Notes under the pieces: generated by a model | Database searches by the model: none | What the model saw: the letters and a program-made list of their open reading frames with translations, nothing else | What the model was told of the DNA's origin: nothing | Part shown: positions 1 to 12,714 of the stretch, one piece after another | Position numbering within the stretch: the stretch's first letter is position 1 | How the letters are laid out: the number at the start of each line of letters is the position of its first letter | Position numbers and translations under genes: made by a program | Source of the DNA: Perilla frutescens | Taxonomy: Eukaryota; Streptophyta; Magnoliopsida; Lamiales; Lamiaceae | DNA length: 64,000 nucleotides | NCBI GenBank assembly: GCA_026008535.1 | Contig: BRKX01000014.1 | Location: forward strand, 50,207,006 to 50,271,005 | Direction: 5' to 3'

Positions 1-210
1 CTTGTTCTAGAGCTTAATGCCCATTTTGCCATATTCACTTCTCTGAATGCCCCTCTCTCTATCTTTGGTTCTTTTCTGAATCAAAATAGAAATAAAAAGC
101 GCATTTATACTACCAAAATGACTCAAAAAATATAAAATAAATGGACTCATCAATTACCACTATGGAAGCAATATTATATCATGTATAAGAATTAATTATA
201 TATAGTACGT

Positions 211-460
211 GGTTTTGGTTCAGGTGAGAAATATTTATTAGTGTGAGAAATGAGAAAATATTTATCTTATTGTAATTTACTGCTTAATAGGTATACTTTT
301 ATTGCATAATTATTTTGTTCCACATGTGCAATGAAATTATAGCAATTAAGCAATAAAGTATTTAAGCAATAAAATTATGGCAATTAAGCAATAAAATACA
401 ATACAATAAGCATTTTTCTCATTTCTCACACTAAGATCTTTTCTCAACTGAACCCAACCC
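211..460. mobile_element. MITE-like inverted repeat
   Basis: The two ends are imperfect inverted copies of each other: the left arm reads GGTTTTGGTTCAGGTGAGAA and the reverse complement of the right arm reads GGGTTGGGTTCAGTTGAGAA, and similarity continues for about 60 bp. The AT-rich middle has no coding capacity and repeats AATTAAGCAATAAA several times. I found no convincing target-site duplication, so the exact ends and the superfamily are uncertain. Confidence 0.6.
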
Positions 461-539
461 ATACATTGCATGTGATATACATAATTTTAAATAAAAGTTA
501 AAAAGGAACAAAAATTTTGCGGGAATCAAAATATAACCG

Positions 540-1532
540 TGCTGTCAAGACACGAAAAATAAAAGTACCTAGACTCTCTTCTACTAATTAGTTGCAACAG
601 CGAGTAAGGGTCGATCCTACGGAACAAATAAATTTTAATTGCTTTCAGAACTAAAATAAAATACAAGTAACAGGGGAGGGGGAAGTTGGATTTGATTGAA
701 CTAAAAAGTAAATGTTATTCTGACGAGAATAAAGTGCAGAAAATAAACAGGTAAATGTTGATTTCTAATAATATAATGTTCTAGTTTTAAGTTCAGTTAT
801 CGCCCGTCCCTGATCTTTTCAAAATCAATGCAACGCCTCTTTTGTTTAGCCATAGAACCTAACATTTTCGAGATCAATGCAACGCCTCTTTTGTTTAGCC
901 TTATGATTTCTATCCATTGGTAAACAACAAGCCATGTTAATCAGATTCTCTCATAAGATTAGTTAATTAAAACAAAATCTTTAATTAACCCTATTTAATT
1001 ACATAATCTAGAACAACTTCTCTAGATTTAATCTATCGAATGCATTAACAAATCAAGATAATAATTGACAAATAAGAAACAAAATACACAAGCTAGCTCA
1101 ATTCGATTGTTTTAGACTTGTGTTATCCTAATGAGTATACTCACTGGTCGCTACATGTGGATATAAATTAACAATAATTACGGATTATGAACTATAAATT
1201 TAGGTGATTGATATAAATCAAACATCCAAACAACATAGGCAAAGTAAAATTGATAACACAGATAATCTAAGGACTAAAATCAAGAACTCATTACTATATT
1301 AATCTCAAAATGATTGCAACGCGTTCGTTACTTTTCCTATCTTGCTAGGCTCTTCTTAAGCTCATTTGCAACTCTCAACAACATTGGTACTAAATCCCTT
1401 CACAACAAATAAACACGTGATATTGCACAAAAGATATAGTAAATTATGCAAAACTTATCATTTCATGTATGCAATGCCCATCATATGTCATTCAAATAAA
1501 CCTCACAATACATGTAAAATACGAGGTTATCA
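540..1532 (-). repeat. LTR-like remnant, boundaries uncertain
   Basis: Read on the minus strand, this stretch has the layout of the better-defined solo LTRs in the window. It starts TGATAACCTCG (1532 leftwards) and has a GATCGACCC-type motif (plus strand GGGTCGATCCTACGG near 607) close to the other end. An 18-base motif, ATCAATGCAACGCCTCTT, occurs twice (near 824 and 872). No reading frame of note and no matching 5-bp flanks were found, so this is a degraded LTR candidate only. Confidence 0.45.
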
Positions 1533-1658
1533 ATGATCAAGATTTGGGATCCAACATCCTTTTGAACTAGCCTGATACCTAAAATTAGCTGCACATAGAG
1601 GTATCAAAATCTGTCAAGAAACTCTCTTAATATTTATGGAATATTTTAAAAATAAATA

Positions 1659-2024
1659 GGATTAACTGCCTTAAAATACATAAACTTTTGGGCGTTTTTG
1701 ATTTTTCACACATTTTAAAAATGTTGTTTTAATAACATGAACTTATAACACTTGTTTGGTTTTTTTATATTATTTTCAAATTCGAGCACTCTAATTCTAC
1801 CAAAATCGATCAAAAATTCGCGTTTTTAAGACAATTAAGTGTTCTCATGTAGATGTACATGTGTAAATCTCTGACAACCACGTCACTTCATTTGAACAAA
1901 ATTTGAAAATCATGTGAAAAACCAAACAATAACTAACTTCATGTTATTAAAACTGTGTTTTCTAAAACGAGTTAAAAAATAAAATCACCCCAAAGTTTAT
2001 ATATTAATTTACGGCAATTAACCC
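1659..2024. mobile_element. MULE-type MITE, 366 bp, 9-bp TSD
   Basis: The terminal inverted repeats are GGATTAACTGCC (left) and GGGTTAATTGCC (reverse complement of right), and the arms remain similar for about 90 bp. The element is flanked by perfect 9-bp direct repeats AAATAAATA at 1650-1658 and 2025-2033. A 9-bp duplication with inverted ends is characteristic of Mutator-like elements. It is too short to encode a transposase and is therefore non-autonomous. Confidence 0.8.
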
Positions 2025-2033
2025 AAATAAATA

Positions 2034-3179
2034 CATAGCAATAAGAGACTAGTCTACTTCATTGGAAGATACACAACTTTTCTTCTTGAGAAATTCACCT
2101 CTGCTGCTGCGTTGATGTTTTGCTGTCGAGAGAGAAGTCTTCTCGGTGTGTAAAATGATTAACTCCAACATGGGGGAATAGATGAGATGACACCGGAAAG
2201 TTCATGAGAAGTAGGAGGTAATACAAGGCAAGACTCAACACTCTATAACTATAGGAATCCACCAAAGAGTTTGGAGTTAAACAAGAAGATAAATCTTCTG
2301 AAAAAACATAAAATCTCAAGATATGTTTTTTTTATATGAACTGCTCCCTTGTTTCACTCCAACGATACCATTTTACAGGCAATGCTTTAGGAACATTAAT
2401 AATACTTCATAATTCTTAGGGAATATGAAATTAAAAGTAAAATTAAAGATAGATATATAATGGAAAGACTAATTGCCAAGTATCCATCAAAAATAACCAA
2501 ATGTTTCTTGAATCTTCCCACTTTCCAGCATAGATGTAGAATTATGGCAGTCTCCATTAAAAAGGCCATAACTTCCTACACACACATTATTTTTGAGTGC
2601 CGTTTTTTTTTTAGAAACTAGACGCCCGAGGCTATCCAGTAGTGTAGGGTACAAACCCAAACTCTTCACCAATCACAGCAGTTAATTATTTGACTTTGAA
2701 GGATTTGCTGGAACTTTCTGGATCATGAGATCAAATGTTTCTCCCATTTTCATATCACGTGGCTTAACATTAGCCACACTTTGCAATTTAGTTTTTGTCC
2801 AAGTAAATGGTCAAATGGTTATCAGTCCATCCATATAATTTCAAATTGGTCATTGGGCTTAGAAAATTTAGACGCCCAATTTCACACTTAATAACATGAC
2901 CCAAAATCTTGTTGTAATTTCAAGATCCGTTTTCATATTCTTGATCCAAAAATACTCCTAAGTCACTGAAATAAACAATAAAAACATAATTGAAGTATTA
3001 TCAAACTCAAGATAAAACAAGTAGAAAAATAAAGATTGCTAATGAATAAAATGTATTAAAAATACATTTTATGCCAATTTAATTTAAGCAAAATTTTCTA
3101 CTTATCAAAATACCGCTAGAATTTGAAATGATATTTAAACATTAAAAAAATCCTACATTATACCATGTTAGAATTTCTG
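2034..3179. other. No gene recognised
   Basis: AT-rich DNA. The short open frames here (for example 2095-2319 and 2487-2672 on the minus strand) have no recognisable motif and no intact gene structure. I see no element boundaries. Confidence 0.5.
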
Positions 3180-3993
3180 ATAAAAAAGGGAAATGTCCAT
3201 TTTGCTCCCTTTCTGATGCGTATGAAACATTATTCCGTGCGTATAAAATGCTATCCACATTCCATACATGACAAATTCAGTGGATTAAAAATGATTTTTC
3301 CTTTCGTAAATAATATGATCCATTTCAAAGCACAACTTTAAATTAGTTTTTTGATTGAAACATTGGTATAAGTGCTGTTCATGAAAACAGATTTTTGGGA
3401 TGAGAACTTCCTCTTTGGTTTCTACCATTAAATCTACTTGTTCTTCAACTATAATTTAGGGATCTACATTATATCTAACTCAAATTAAAAAAAATGAAAT
3501 GATGTCAATAATTAATCCATGCTCAAATTTTAAAGGAATGAAGAGGATGGAACAAGATAATTCACAATAACTCAAGAAAACAAACACCTCCAATTCTATT
3601 TCTATGGAGCCCTCACTACAACATTCCAACCTTCTCAAACCTCCAACAACACCAATCCAACACCAAAGGAACAAGAAAAGAAAAGAGAAAAGGAAGTTAC
3701 CTTTCGGAATGGAGAGGTCAACATGACGGGAAGAGATGAGCTGAGTAAATGTGTGTGAATGCTTTCTTTCAAGAATTTGGAGGTGAGGGAAAGAAAACAA
3801 TGGGAGAGAGTGAGACGAAGAGTGAGAGAGAGAGAGAGATGAGTGAATGACGTTTCTAGAGTTGAGGAGAAAATGAAGAGAGATTTTATCTATTGATAAA
3901 TAGTCGTGGTAAAAAAAAAAAAGTCAAAGATATTTTCACCTAAATTAATATTTTATTCATTACCCCCTCAATCCATTTAACCCATTTTCTTGC

Positions 3994-4071
<78 letters not shown>

Positions 4072-4337
4072 GAGACTTTATTAAATCTAATATCTTATTA
4101 AATCTAATATCTTGAATACTTAGAATTTTAGAATATGCATTTTCATTAACAAAAGCCCGGTACTCGCTTTATTCAAAGTCTCGAATTTTCTTTTCTATAT
4201 AGAACATTAATCTTTACTAGGGAAGCAATGTCGGACTCCCTCAAGTCCGTCTAATTCTATTAAGCATCACCAAATAAATAAAAATTCAATTCCAAGCAAT
4301 TAAAATAATTCAAATTTCATAAAAGCGGATCGTTACA
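3180..4337 (-). repeat. 3' LTR remnant of a gypsy element
   Basis: This is a diverged copy of the long LTRs found at 31.3-37.6 and 42.6-45.5 kb. It shares the GTCCGTCTAATTCTAT block near 4245, a purine-rich GAGAGAGAGAGAG tract near 3820 in the same relative place, and the end ...GTTACA followed at once by the minus-strand polypurine tract (ACTCTACCCACTT, 4338-4350). The left boundary is a guess. Confidence 0.55.
3994..4071. repeat. (ATT)n microsatellite
   Basis: About 26 uninterrupted ATT/TTA triplets lie inside the LTR remnant. The same triplet expands at 14.1, 30.9, 31.3 and 49.6 kb. Confidence 0.95.
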
Positions 4338-5042
4338 ACTCTACCCACTTAAAAAAAAAATCGTCCTCGAATTTTATCTTACCAGGTGTCCTAAGAATGG
4401 GTACTTAGCTAGGATCTCTTCCTCACGTTCCCATGTTGCTTCTTTCCTTTGTCTACTCTACTGCACTCTACACTCTGATTAGTGAAACTCGTTTATTTCT
4501 TAGCTCGTGGGTCTTCCTATCGAGAATAGTGACAAGCTCATCTTCATATGTCAAGTGTTTGTTAAGTTGTATCTACTCATGGTTGATGATGTAACTTGGT
4601 TCATGCAAATACTTCCTTAGCATAAAAACATGAAAGACATCGCGCACTAATGACAAACCCGGTGGTAGAGCTAGATGATAATAAGTCACATCACCAATTC
4701 GTTCTACAATTTCGAAAGGTTCGATAAAACGAGGTCTCAACTTTCCTTTCTTCCCAAATCTTAACACGCCTTCATAGGAGTGACCATCAAAAACACCTTA
4801 TCTCCTATCTCGAAATACAAATCTTTTCTTCTTTTGTTGGCATACGATCTTTATCGATCTTGCCAACTTTAATGTTGCCTCGAATCTTCTCCACTGCTTC
4901 CACCGTTCTTTCAATTATTTCGGGGCCTAAATCTTCCTCTCTCCAACTTCATCCCAATATGCCGGTGATAATGCTTAATACGGAGACATGCCAATGCTAG
5001 AGTGGAAACTGTTGTTATAAGCAAATTCCACTAATGGTAAAC
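4338..5042 (-). pseudogene. Ty3/gypsy integrase C-terminus, fragment
   Basis: The 64-residue minus-strand frame at 4573-4767 reads as the end of a gypsy integrase: PRFIEPFEIVERIGDV, then LALPPGLSLVRDVFHV and MLRKYLHEPSYI. These are the blocks just before the chromodomain position of Tekay/Del-type chromoviruses. Upstream on the minus strand, to about 5042, decayed sequence still matches the 38.0-38.3 kb copy (the YNNSFHFSIHMAPYEALY block), but frame breaks interrupt it. The match stops abruptly near 5042 and the rest of pol is absent. Truncated and non-functional. Confidence 0.75.
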
Positions 5043-5249
5043 ATAATTACTATAAATTAACTATTGTTTAAGAGAAATTGAACTATTTACTAAAGCCATT
5101 AAAATTTTTATCTTTGATTTTTTGCATCACATATTCAATCTTCGCTCTTAAGATTTTTTATATTTATCAAGATGTTTGGAAAAAAAATGGTTGTGTGCAA
5201 AATCATACATTTTTTTTTATAAATTTTTATAAGACTATTGATTGATCTT

Positions 5250-6678
5250 TGATGCACTATTTTTTCTGTAATTAACTGCAACTAACATAGATCAATGCCA
5301 TAAAATTAGTAAATCAAGTATCGTATCCACATGGACTGCAATCGTGATTAACACTAAGTATAAGCTAACAAGTTTCTATTATCCGGGCTACCTAATTTTT
5401 AGATGAATTACTCGTAGACAAATAATTAAAAATTAAACTCCTAAATTCAATTATCAAATCAAATGCAAATTAAAAACAAGAGTAAAAACATGAACTATTA
5501 AATAACGAAACTAATTAATCCGAGGGAATGCAAACACATGAATCCATTATATATTAATCTAATTCCATCCATTTCCAATTTTAATCCAGTTATTGGTGAA
5601 TTCTAATTAACTATCTCCGCCAGGTCTCAAGAGAAAAGTAGATCAACAATTTATCTATTACTTTTCTCTAGATTAATTGTTAACTCCCGATAAATCAATA
5701 AATTTAAAACCTCATACAGATCACAAGTACGTGTATCAAATCATTCAATTTAATCCCACTAATTAATTGTCTCCACCAGGACTCAAATTAATTATCTAGC
5801 ATACAATGACTATGGGCTTAATGATGCATGAGAAATCTAAACTTGAATGTTTGAGCAATAAAATTGGAAGGAAATTGATGAAGAATTAAATCAATACATA
5901 ATTTCATACAAGGTACAAACCCTATAATTAATTATAAGAACTAATCATACATAATGAAATCTAAAATAAAGGAAGAAGTAAGGAAATTAAAAGAAATATT
6001 GAAATTGCAAATTATTAAAAGAACCATAGTTGAATTATGTAAAAGAAAACTTCAATCTTCAAAGTTGCAAACAAAACATCCGTCACGCCGCTCTAAAATC
6101 TAAAATAAAACTGAAAAATAATGAAAACAAGGTGTGTAGCCGGTCTAAAAATCATCCAATAATTAACCTTTTATAACTTGGAGGAGTTTGAGTAGGGCTA
6201 GGACTCGTATAAGGAAAGATGGAGAAAATCCGTCAAAAACACGCTTTCTTACGCATGGGCCATGCGCTCAGGATATACCATAGCACGGTCTGTGCGGAAG
6301 GTTCTGGAATGAAACCCGTTGTTGGAGCTGATGTCCTGCATGGTCCGTGCTCTAGGCTTTGTCCACCGCACAGTCTGTGCGGGAACTTCTGAAGCCCGAC
6401 ACTCTTCATCATTTTGCTCCGTTCTCACTCGTTTCTCATCCAATTGACCCGATTTAAGTTGGAGAATGACCCTAACTCGATCCTATATCTTCTTAGGTAG
6501 TTCTAAGGCTCAATTGAATCTTATAAAATAATTTGCATTAAATCCCTTCAAGATGAGCAAAAACGTGATAGTGCACAAATTATGAAAAACTATGCGCAAG
6601 TTGTCAATTTATGCATGCATTGCTCATTAAATACCATTCAAATAAATACCAAAATATATACAAAAGCCATGTCCATCA
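5250..6678 (-). mobile_element. Solo LTR, 1429 bp, TSD ATCTT
   Basis: The unit runs TGATGCACTA...GTCCATCA between perfect 5-bp direct repeats ATCTT (5245-5249 and 6679-6683). TG...CA ends, a 5-bp TSD and no coding sequence fit a solo LTR left by recombination between two LTRs. The motif GTATCGTATCCACATGG near 5317 places the element on the minus strand. A GC-rich block at about 6240-6420 carries repeated GCACGGTCTGTGCGG-like sequence; the 64-residue open frame there is a by-product. Confidence 0.85.
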
Positions 6679-6712
6679 ATCTTCAGTTATCTAACATTGC
6701 TACACATGTATG

Positions 6713-6739
6713 CATATATATATATATATATATATATAT
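6713..6739. repeat. (AT)n microsatellite
   Basis: Perfect AT dinucleotide run of about 27 bp. Confidence 0.9.
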
Positions 6740-6858
6740 TGAAATATACGTAATGTATTAACTAATCAAATTATACAATTTGATAATTATTTTAATTGAG
6801 TTATTAATTTAAGTAAATTAGTCGAATTGTTTACAATGAGTAATAATATTTTTTTAAC

Positions 6859-7317
6859 GAGTAAATTTTACTTCTGGTGCCATTAGAATAGGGGCAAAAC
6901 ACTTTAGTCCAAAAAGTTATTTTTTTGGTCCTAAATGATATTTTTTTCGATAATTTTGGTCCCATAAGACATTTTTCCGATAATTTTAGTCCCATAAGAT
7001 ATTTGTTCGATAATTTTAGTCCCAAACTAACAATTTTGGTGAATGTGTCTCATGCATATGAAAACAAACAACATGCGTTCCAAAATCCAAGGCATTCTAT
7101 CTGAAATCAATTTGTGTTTTCTAGCATACTAAAGATCTCAGTTAGTTTGGGACTAAAATTGTCAGAAAAATATCTTATGGGACTAAAATTTTCAGAAAAA
7201 TCTCATATGTGACCAAAATTGTTGAAAAATATCATTTGGGACAAAAAAAAGTAACTTTTGGGACTAAAAATATTTTGACCCTATTCTAATTAATGGGACC
7301 AAAAGTGAAATTTATTC
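6859..7317. mobile_element. MULE-type MITE with sub-repeats, 459 bp
   Basis: Foldback structure with ends GAGTAAATTT / GAATAAATTT, flanked by perfect 9-bp direct repeats TTTTTTAAC (6850-6858 and 7318-7326). Each arm contains several copies of a roughly 30-bp unit around GGGACTAAAATT...GAAAAATATC, in opposite orientation on the two arms. The 64-residue frame at 6831-7025 is made of these repeats and is not a gene. No transposase. Confidence 0.85.
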
Positions 7318-7326
7318 TTTTTTAAC

Positions 7327-8072
7327 TAACCTATAAATGATGAAAAAACAAAATAAGTTGGATTATTAAACTACTATTCTTATATATAATTTCACAATTA
7401 TGACATGTGTCTATGTGGATAAATTTAAATAATGTATATATGTAGAAAATTGTAAATTTTAAATTTTTAAATCTTATAATTTCACAATAGTGACCCCATG
7501 TTTCAAAGAGGCAAAAAATATAAAATGAAATAAATAAAAAATCCAAAAATGTTATCAAAACATAACATAAGTATTTAAGTTGAATATTATATTTTTAACA
7601 ATAACTTTATATATTAATATTTATTTTGTAAACAAGTAAAAATATATTAATATTTATTAATATATATTAATAACTTTATCCTGCTACTGCGTGTACTATG
7701 TGCGAGAAAAGGATAGCAGTAGTGACAGATATATATATATATATATATATATATACTAGGTGTTTAGTTATATGTTCTAACTACGAGAGCATTATTATGA
7801 CACAACCAATTTTAAATGAAAATTTTTATTTGCACAAGTAACCAATTGAAAGTTATTGTACATATAGATTTTTCCAAAGCACACTTTTTTAAGACAACAT
7901 ATATAGATGTTTTTGTTTTGTTGCATTCAAGTCTCAGCAGAAAATCAGTTTTTCTTGTTTGTCAACCGTCTACTCGAATTGATTATATAATATTTACTTC
8001 TTTTTTCTTTTCCACTTCTGATAAAAAAATTGTAAGATCGATTGGATTCAAGTAGCAATTTGATAAGAATCT
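7327..8072. other. NLR upstream region, (AT)n tract
   Basis: AT-rich DNA upstream of the NLR with a perfect (AT)n run at about 7729-7754. The 79-residue open frame at 7816-8055 has no recognisable domain and probably lies in promoter or leader sequence. No transposon boundary was found. Confidence 0.5.
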
Positions 8073-8079
8073 ATATAAT
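8073..8079 (+). promoter_or_regulatory. Possible TATA box of the NLR
   Basis: TATATAA lies 113 bp upstream of the NLR start codon, a plausible distance for a core promoter with a short leader. In DNA this AT-rich such strings occur by chance, so this is weak. Confidence 0.25.
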
Positions 8080-8191
8080 TATAAGTGTTTAATTGTGTAG
8101 AAAATTTTTAAGACTTTCTCTGTATATGTAACATGCAGGAGCTGTTTAAGACTTTCTCATTAATTTAAAACAGAAAAGAGTTGTGTAGGAA

Positions 8192-11100
8192 ATGGCAGAA
8201 ATTGCGGCAAGTTTTGTTGGACCAGCTATAGAAGTACTGAAATGGATTGGGGCACCTATCATACGCCAATTCAATTATCTCTGTTGCTTCACTTCCAACA
8301 TCACTACTCTCAAACATGAAGCTGAAGAACTAGAAAATGCAGCAGCGAGACTGCAGGGGCAAGTTGATAGAGAAAAACGTAACGTACGATTTATTGTCCC
8401 TGAAGTTGAGACTTGGATGAAAAAGTCTAATGACATCAAAGACCTAATGAATACAATTTTGGATGAAGTTCCAAATGTAGAAAGTGGTTGTTTGAAGTTT
8501 AGAGCTCGTTTCTCTCTTAGCAAGAGAGCTAAGAAAACAACTGATCGTATCAAGGAGCTACAAGGCCAGTGCAATTTTAACGTTATAGCCCACCAACGAC
8601 CTCCAGCCGCAGCTGAAGCAGTTCTGTTTCAAACTACATTTGACTTCAAGTCTAGAAAACAAATTGAAGAAGATATCATGACAAGTTTGAGAGCTGGAGA
8701 TGTGAATATGATAGGGATATGTGGGATGGGAGGTCTGGGAAAGACTACCATGGCCCAAATAATCATGAACAGAGCATTGAAAGAGCATGTATTCGAAGAA
8801 GTTGTGATGGCAGTGGTCAGCCAACCAGTGGTCAGCCAACCAGTCAGCCAACCAGTTATTCAACTAGTGGACAAGTGGAAAATTCAGGTTGACATTGGTG
8901 GACCATTGGGTTTGAAGAATCTCCAAGATGAAGCTTCGATGGCTAATAGAGTACAAATGTTACATGCAAGACTAACTGAAGCCACAAAGAGAATTCTCCT
9001 AGTCTTGGATGATGTTTGGGAAACACTCGTTGTAGAAGAATTAGGAATCCCTCGTAGTTCCAAAGGGTGCACGATTATTCTAACATCCCGAAATAGGGAT
9101 GTTTTGAGTAAAATGGATGTTGAAAAGGTTTTTGGAATGGAAGTCTTATCTGAAGAAGATGCATGGCTTCTCTTTAGAGAGAGAGTTGGCACATGTGTGG
9201 ATGATACTAGATTGAATGCTATAGCAAAAGAAGTCGTGAAAGAGTGCAGAGGATTGCCGATCGCCCTGACAACTGTTGGTTCGGCACTAAAAGATGAGAA
9301 GAATAAGGGTATCTGGAAAGATGCAGTGGGGCAATTGAGAAAAGCTAATCCAACTAATATCCCAGATTTTATTAAAGAAGTTTATAATCCCCTAAAAGTA
9401 AGTTACGATAAGTTGGACTCTACGGAAGCCAAATCTGTGTTCTTGCTTTGTTGTTTGTTTGGTGAAGATGCTAATATTCCTCTAGAGAAGTTGACTTATT
9501 TCTATATGGGGTTATACGTATTTGAAGGAGGCATGGAAGAAGCAAGGAATAGGATGTGCACATTGATTAAGATGCTTAAAAGTCGGTCTTTGCTACTAGA
9601 TGGTTTGTATAATAAAGATCATTATGTTCGAATGCATGATGTAGTTCGTGATGTTTGCATATTCATTGCTAAACGGGAAGGAGATGTTGGTCAAAATGGT
9701 TGCACTTGGCTTTCGTCTTCGTTTCAGCAAGGCGAACGAAGAACTAAGCTTCCTACAAACTTGCATCTTCTCTTCTTGATTCATAATTCAAAATTGGGGG
9801 AAGAAATCAAATATGACAAATCCTCTGTTGAAGGGATTAAAGATCTCCACGTGTTGTGCATTGAGAAATACTCATTCACATCACTGCCACACGCAACACA
9901 GTCACTAAAAAATCTCAAATCTTTGATGTTATATTCATGTGGGGAATTGGAGACATTATCAGTTGTTGGGGAATTGGTAAATCTTGAGATTCTTATTTGT
10001 CATCATTGTGGTTCGATTAAAGAGTTACCACAGGAGATGAAGGGATTAAATCACCTGAAATTGTTAGATCTTTCGGGGTGTCGAAATCTCAAAACAATAG
10101 GTGGAGGCATCATATCAAGTCTAGTTGGATTGGAGGAGTTGAAGATGAAGAAGAGTTTCAACAAATGGGAAGGATGGGATATTCAAGAAAGAGAGAATGG
10201 GAATGCAAGGCTGAGAGAACTAGAGGAATTGAATAATTTAAGATGCTTGGAGATTGAGGTAGAGGATCCTGCATTAGTTGCGGAAAAGATGCACCTTTCA
10301 TCAAACTTGGAGAGATTTAGCATCATAATTCATCGGTCTGATATTAATTCTTTTTATTGGTCAGACTTAGATTTTTATTCATCTAACAAAAAATTGTCTG
10401 TAGAGTTGGAGAGAGGAAGTTGTGTAGGATATTGGATTGAGAAACAGCTCCTAAAAGATACAGAATGTCTACGTTTAAGTGGAAATGGAGCAAATAATGT
10501 GGACTACTTGGCAAACAGTGACAACATTAAGTGGCTGGAGCTGGGTAAGTGTGAGACTATGAAGAATATTGGAAGAACATCGTCATTAATGCATAATGAT
10601 GGTGTTGCTACTGTGTTCCCTTCCATAGATCATCTGGAGCTTTTCTCTCTTCCCCATTTAAAAGAGATATGGGATGGCCCAATTTCATCGAATTCTTTCC
10701 AGAATGTCAAGGAATTAGTACTCAGATATTTGCCGGCACTAGAGCAATTCTGCAAGAGTACTTATGCTCCAGTTTTTACCAACCTTTCTTCCATTCATAT
10801 CGAAGGTTGTCCCCGCCTGCGCAATCTAGGGCAGTTGTCAATTGCAGGAAATGATTGCCTTTCAAAGCTCCAAACTCTACATATTTATGAATGTGAAATG
10901 ATGGAACAAGTGTTTGTGTGGAACGAAGTAGAAGACCAAAATGTGAACAATAGCGAATCCATAATAACAAAAATGTTCCCAAAATTGAACGAGGTTAAGT
11001 TACGTTCGTTGCCAAATCTGGCAACTTTCTGTCAAGGAATTGAAGGCATTGAATTCCCTCTGCGGACGACAATGTCCATTGAAAAATGCCCGAAAATGAC

Positions 11101-11200
11101 AAGTATGGTTTTGAGTAATGAGAATAACTCGGGAGGCAGCAGCAATGCAGACAATATTGATGATCATCATTCTTTGCATCACTTATGCCAGCCACAAAAG
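8192..11200 (+). CDS. CC-NBS-LRR immune receptor, exon 1
   Basis: Encodes 1003 residues of an intracellular NLR that detects pathogen effectors and triggers defence. Order: N-terminal coiled-coil region (about 1-130) without a signal peptide; NB-ARC with P-loop GMGGLGKTT (178-186), kinase-2 LLVLDDVW (269-276), RNBS-B GCTIILTSR (292-300), GLPIAL (354-359), RNBS-D CCLFGEDANIP (420-430) and MHD (481-483); then LRRs from about 540. All nucleotide-binding motifs look intact. The type resembles the RPS2/RPS5 and At4g27190-like CNLs. RNBS-A (201-241) is unusual: VSQPV is repeated at 209-222. The ATG at 8192 gives the standard MAE... start. The exon closes at AAAAG|GTACGT in phase 0; without splicing the frame would end at 11281. 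Probably functional as far as can be seen. Confidence 0.93.
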
Positions 11201-11621
11201 GTACGTACCAGGCACATTTATAATTTAACTCAATTTACATTTTTAATTAATTTCTCAATGATTATATTGGTAGTATTGTGAAATAAGGATTCTACCGAAA
11301 ATAGAGTTGCATGAGACACTATATTAATACATCATCCATAAAAAGTTATTCCATATAATTAATGGGAATAAAATAAATTTTTAATTAATTAATTTATATT
11401 GAAAGTCTTGTAGTCATTGCTTTAGGATTTAGTTGTTTTATTTAGTTTGGATCATGTTCTATCATAGAACTTCTATGTATTCAAATTTGTTTGAATTTAG
11501 TTTTATCATTGATATGATACAAATAGTTGTTCAGTTAGTTTGTTTCACGATAAAATCTACACGTGTTTTATATATCATATTATGCATCATTTTTAAGTGT
11601 TAAGAATTTGAATTAATTTTA

Positions 11622-12622
11622 GGGATAAGGTCCAATTTGGTCCTACAACTATACCTGAAATCTCAGTTTGGTCCCGAAATAAAATTTTGGTCCAAATCGA
11701 TCCCTCAACTTTTTAAAATGTATCATGTTAATCCCTAAACTAATTTCCGTTAACATCCGTCACTAACGGTGTTAATTTTAGGGAAAAAATCCAAGTTGAT
11801 CCTATAACTATACTCGAAATCTCAATTTGATCCTTGTATAAAATTTTAACCCAAATTTTAATTGTTCAGTGTGGAATATTTTAGTCTCGTTTTCGCTTTA
11901 TTAATAATTTTATTATTTTACTATTCTTTTTCATTTTTTATTAATTAATAAAGTCTATGAAAAATTTGAAGAATGTCTCAAGATACTCAAATGATTGTCG
12001 ATGTTATAATTAGTAAATGTATATTTTTCTCTCCAATGTGTCAATATAATTAATGATATTGTAATGGATATAATATTTATCAATAAACTTACTTGGAATT
12101 GATATATGATAGAAACGATATAAACTGACTAGTTTTCTTCTTGTACTAATCATGAAATAACAATATTACGTACATTTTTTTGTCTTGGTTTATAATTATA
12201 TATCATCAGAATTTCATTATGTAGATTAGATAGTTCCACAACTTAGTATTGATTTCTAAAATTATTAAATTTTGACTGTGACTATTGAAAAGGATGTTCA
12301 AACTTTCGGATACATAAATTGTATATGTGGCTTGGTATTGGTCTCGAATTAATCTAATTAGGGTTTAATAAAAAAAGGGTTCAATTTGAGCAAAAAATTT
12401 ATTTAAGGACTAAATTGAGATTTCGTGTATAGTTGTAGGACCAACTTGGACTTTTTTTTTTCCTTAGTTTAACACCGTTATTGACGGACATTAACGGAAA
12501 TTAGTTTAGGGATTAATATGATACATTTTAAAAAGTTGAGGGATCGATTTGGGCCAAAATTTTATTTCGGGACCAAACTGAGATTTCAGGTATAGTTGTA
12601 GGACTAAATTGGACCCTATCCC
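11622..12622. mobile_element. MULE-type MITE in NLR intron 1, 1001 bp
   Basis: Ends GGGATAAGGTCCAATTTGG and, as reverse complement of the right end, GGGATAGGGTCCAATTTAG; the inverted arms remain very similar for about 160 bp. Perfect 9-bp direct repeats TTAATTTTA flank it (11613-11621 and 12623-12631). A second, more diverged inverted copy of the same motif sits inside each arm (about 11778-11860 and 12363-12460). The core is AT-rich and non-coding. It lies wholly between the NLR donor at 11201 and acceptor ending at 12714, and makes up two thirds of that intron. Confidence 0.9.
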
Positions 12623-12714
12623 TTAATTTTATTGGGTTGATTGAAGCACTTTTTCAAAAACTGAATAAAGAATTGAAGTTAATAAATATTTTTGTTTCAT
12701 TATTTGAATTGCAG

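Noticed and set aside
8275..9192. Minus-strand frames of about 100 residues
   Set aside because: Shadows of NLR exon 1.
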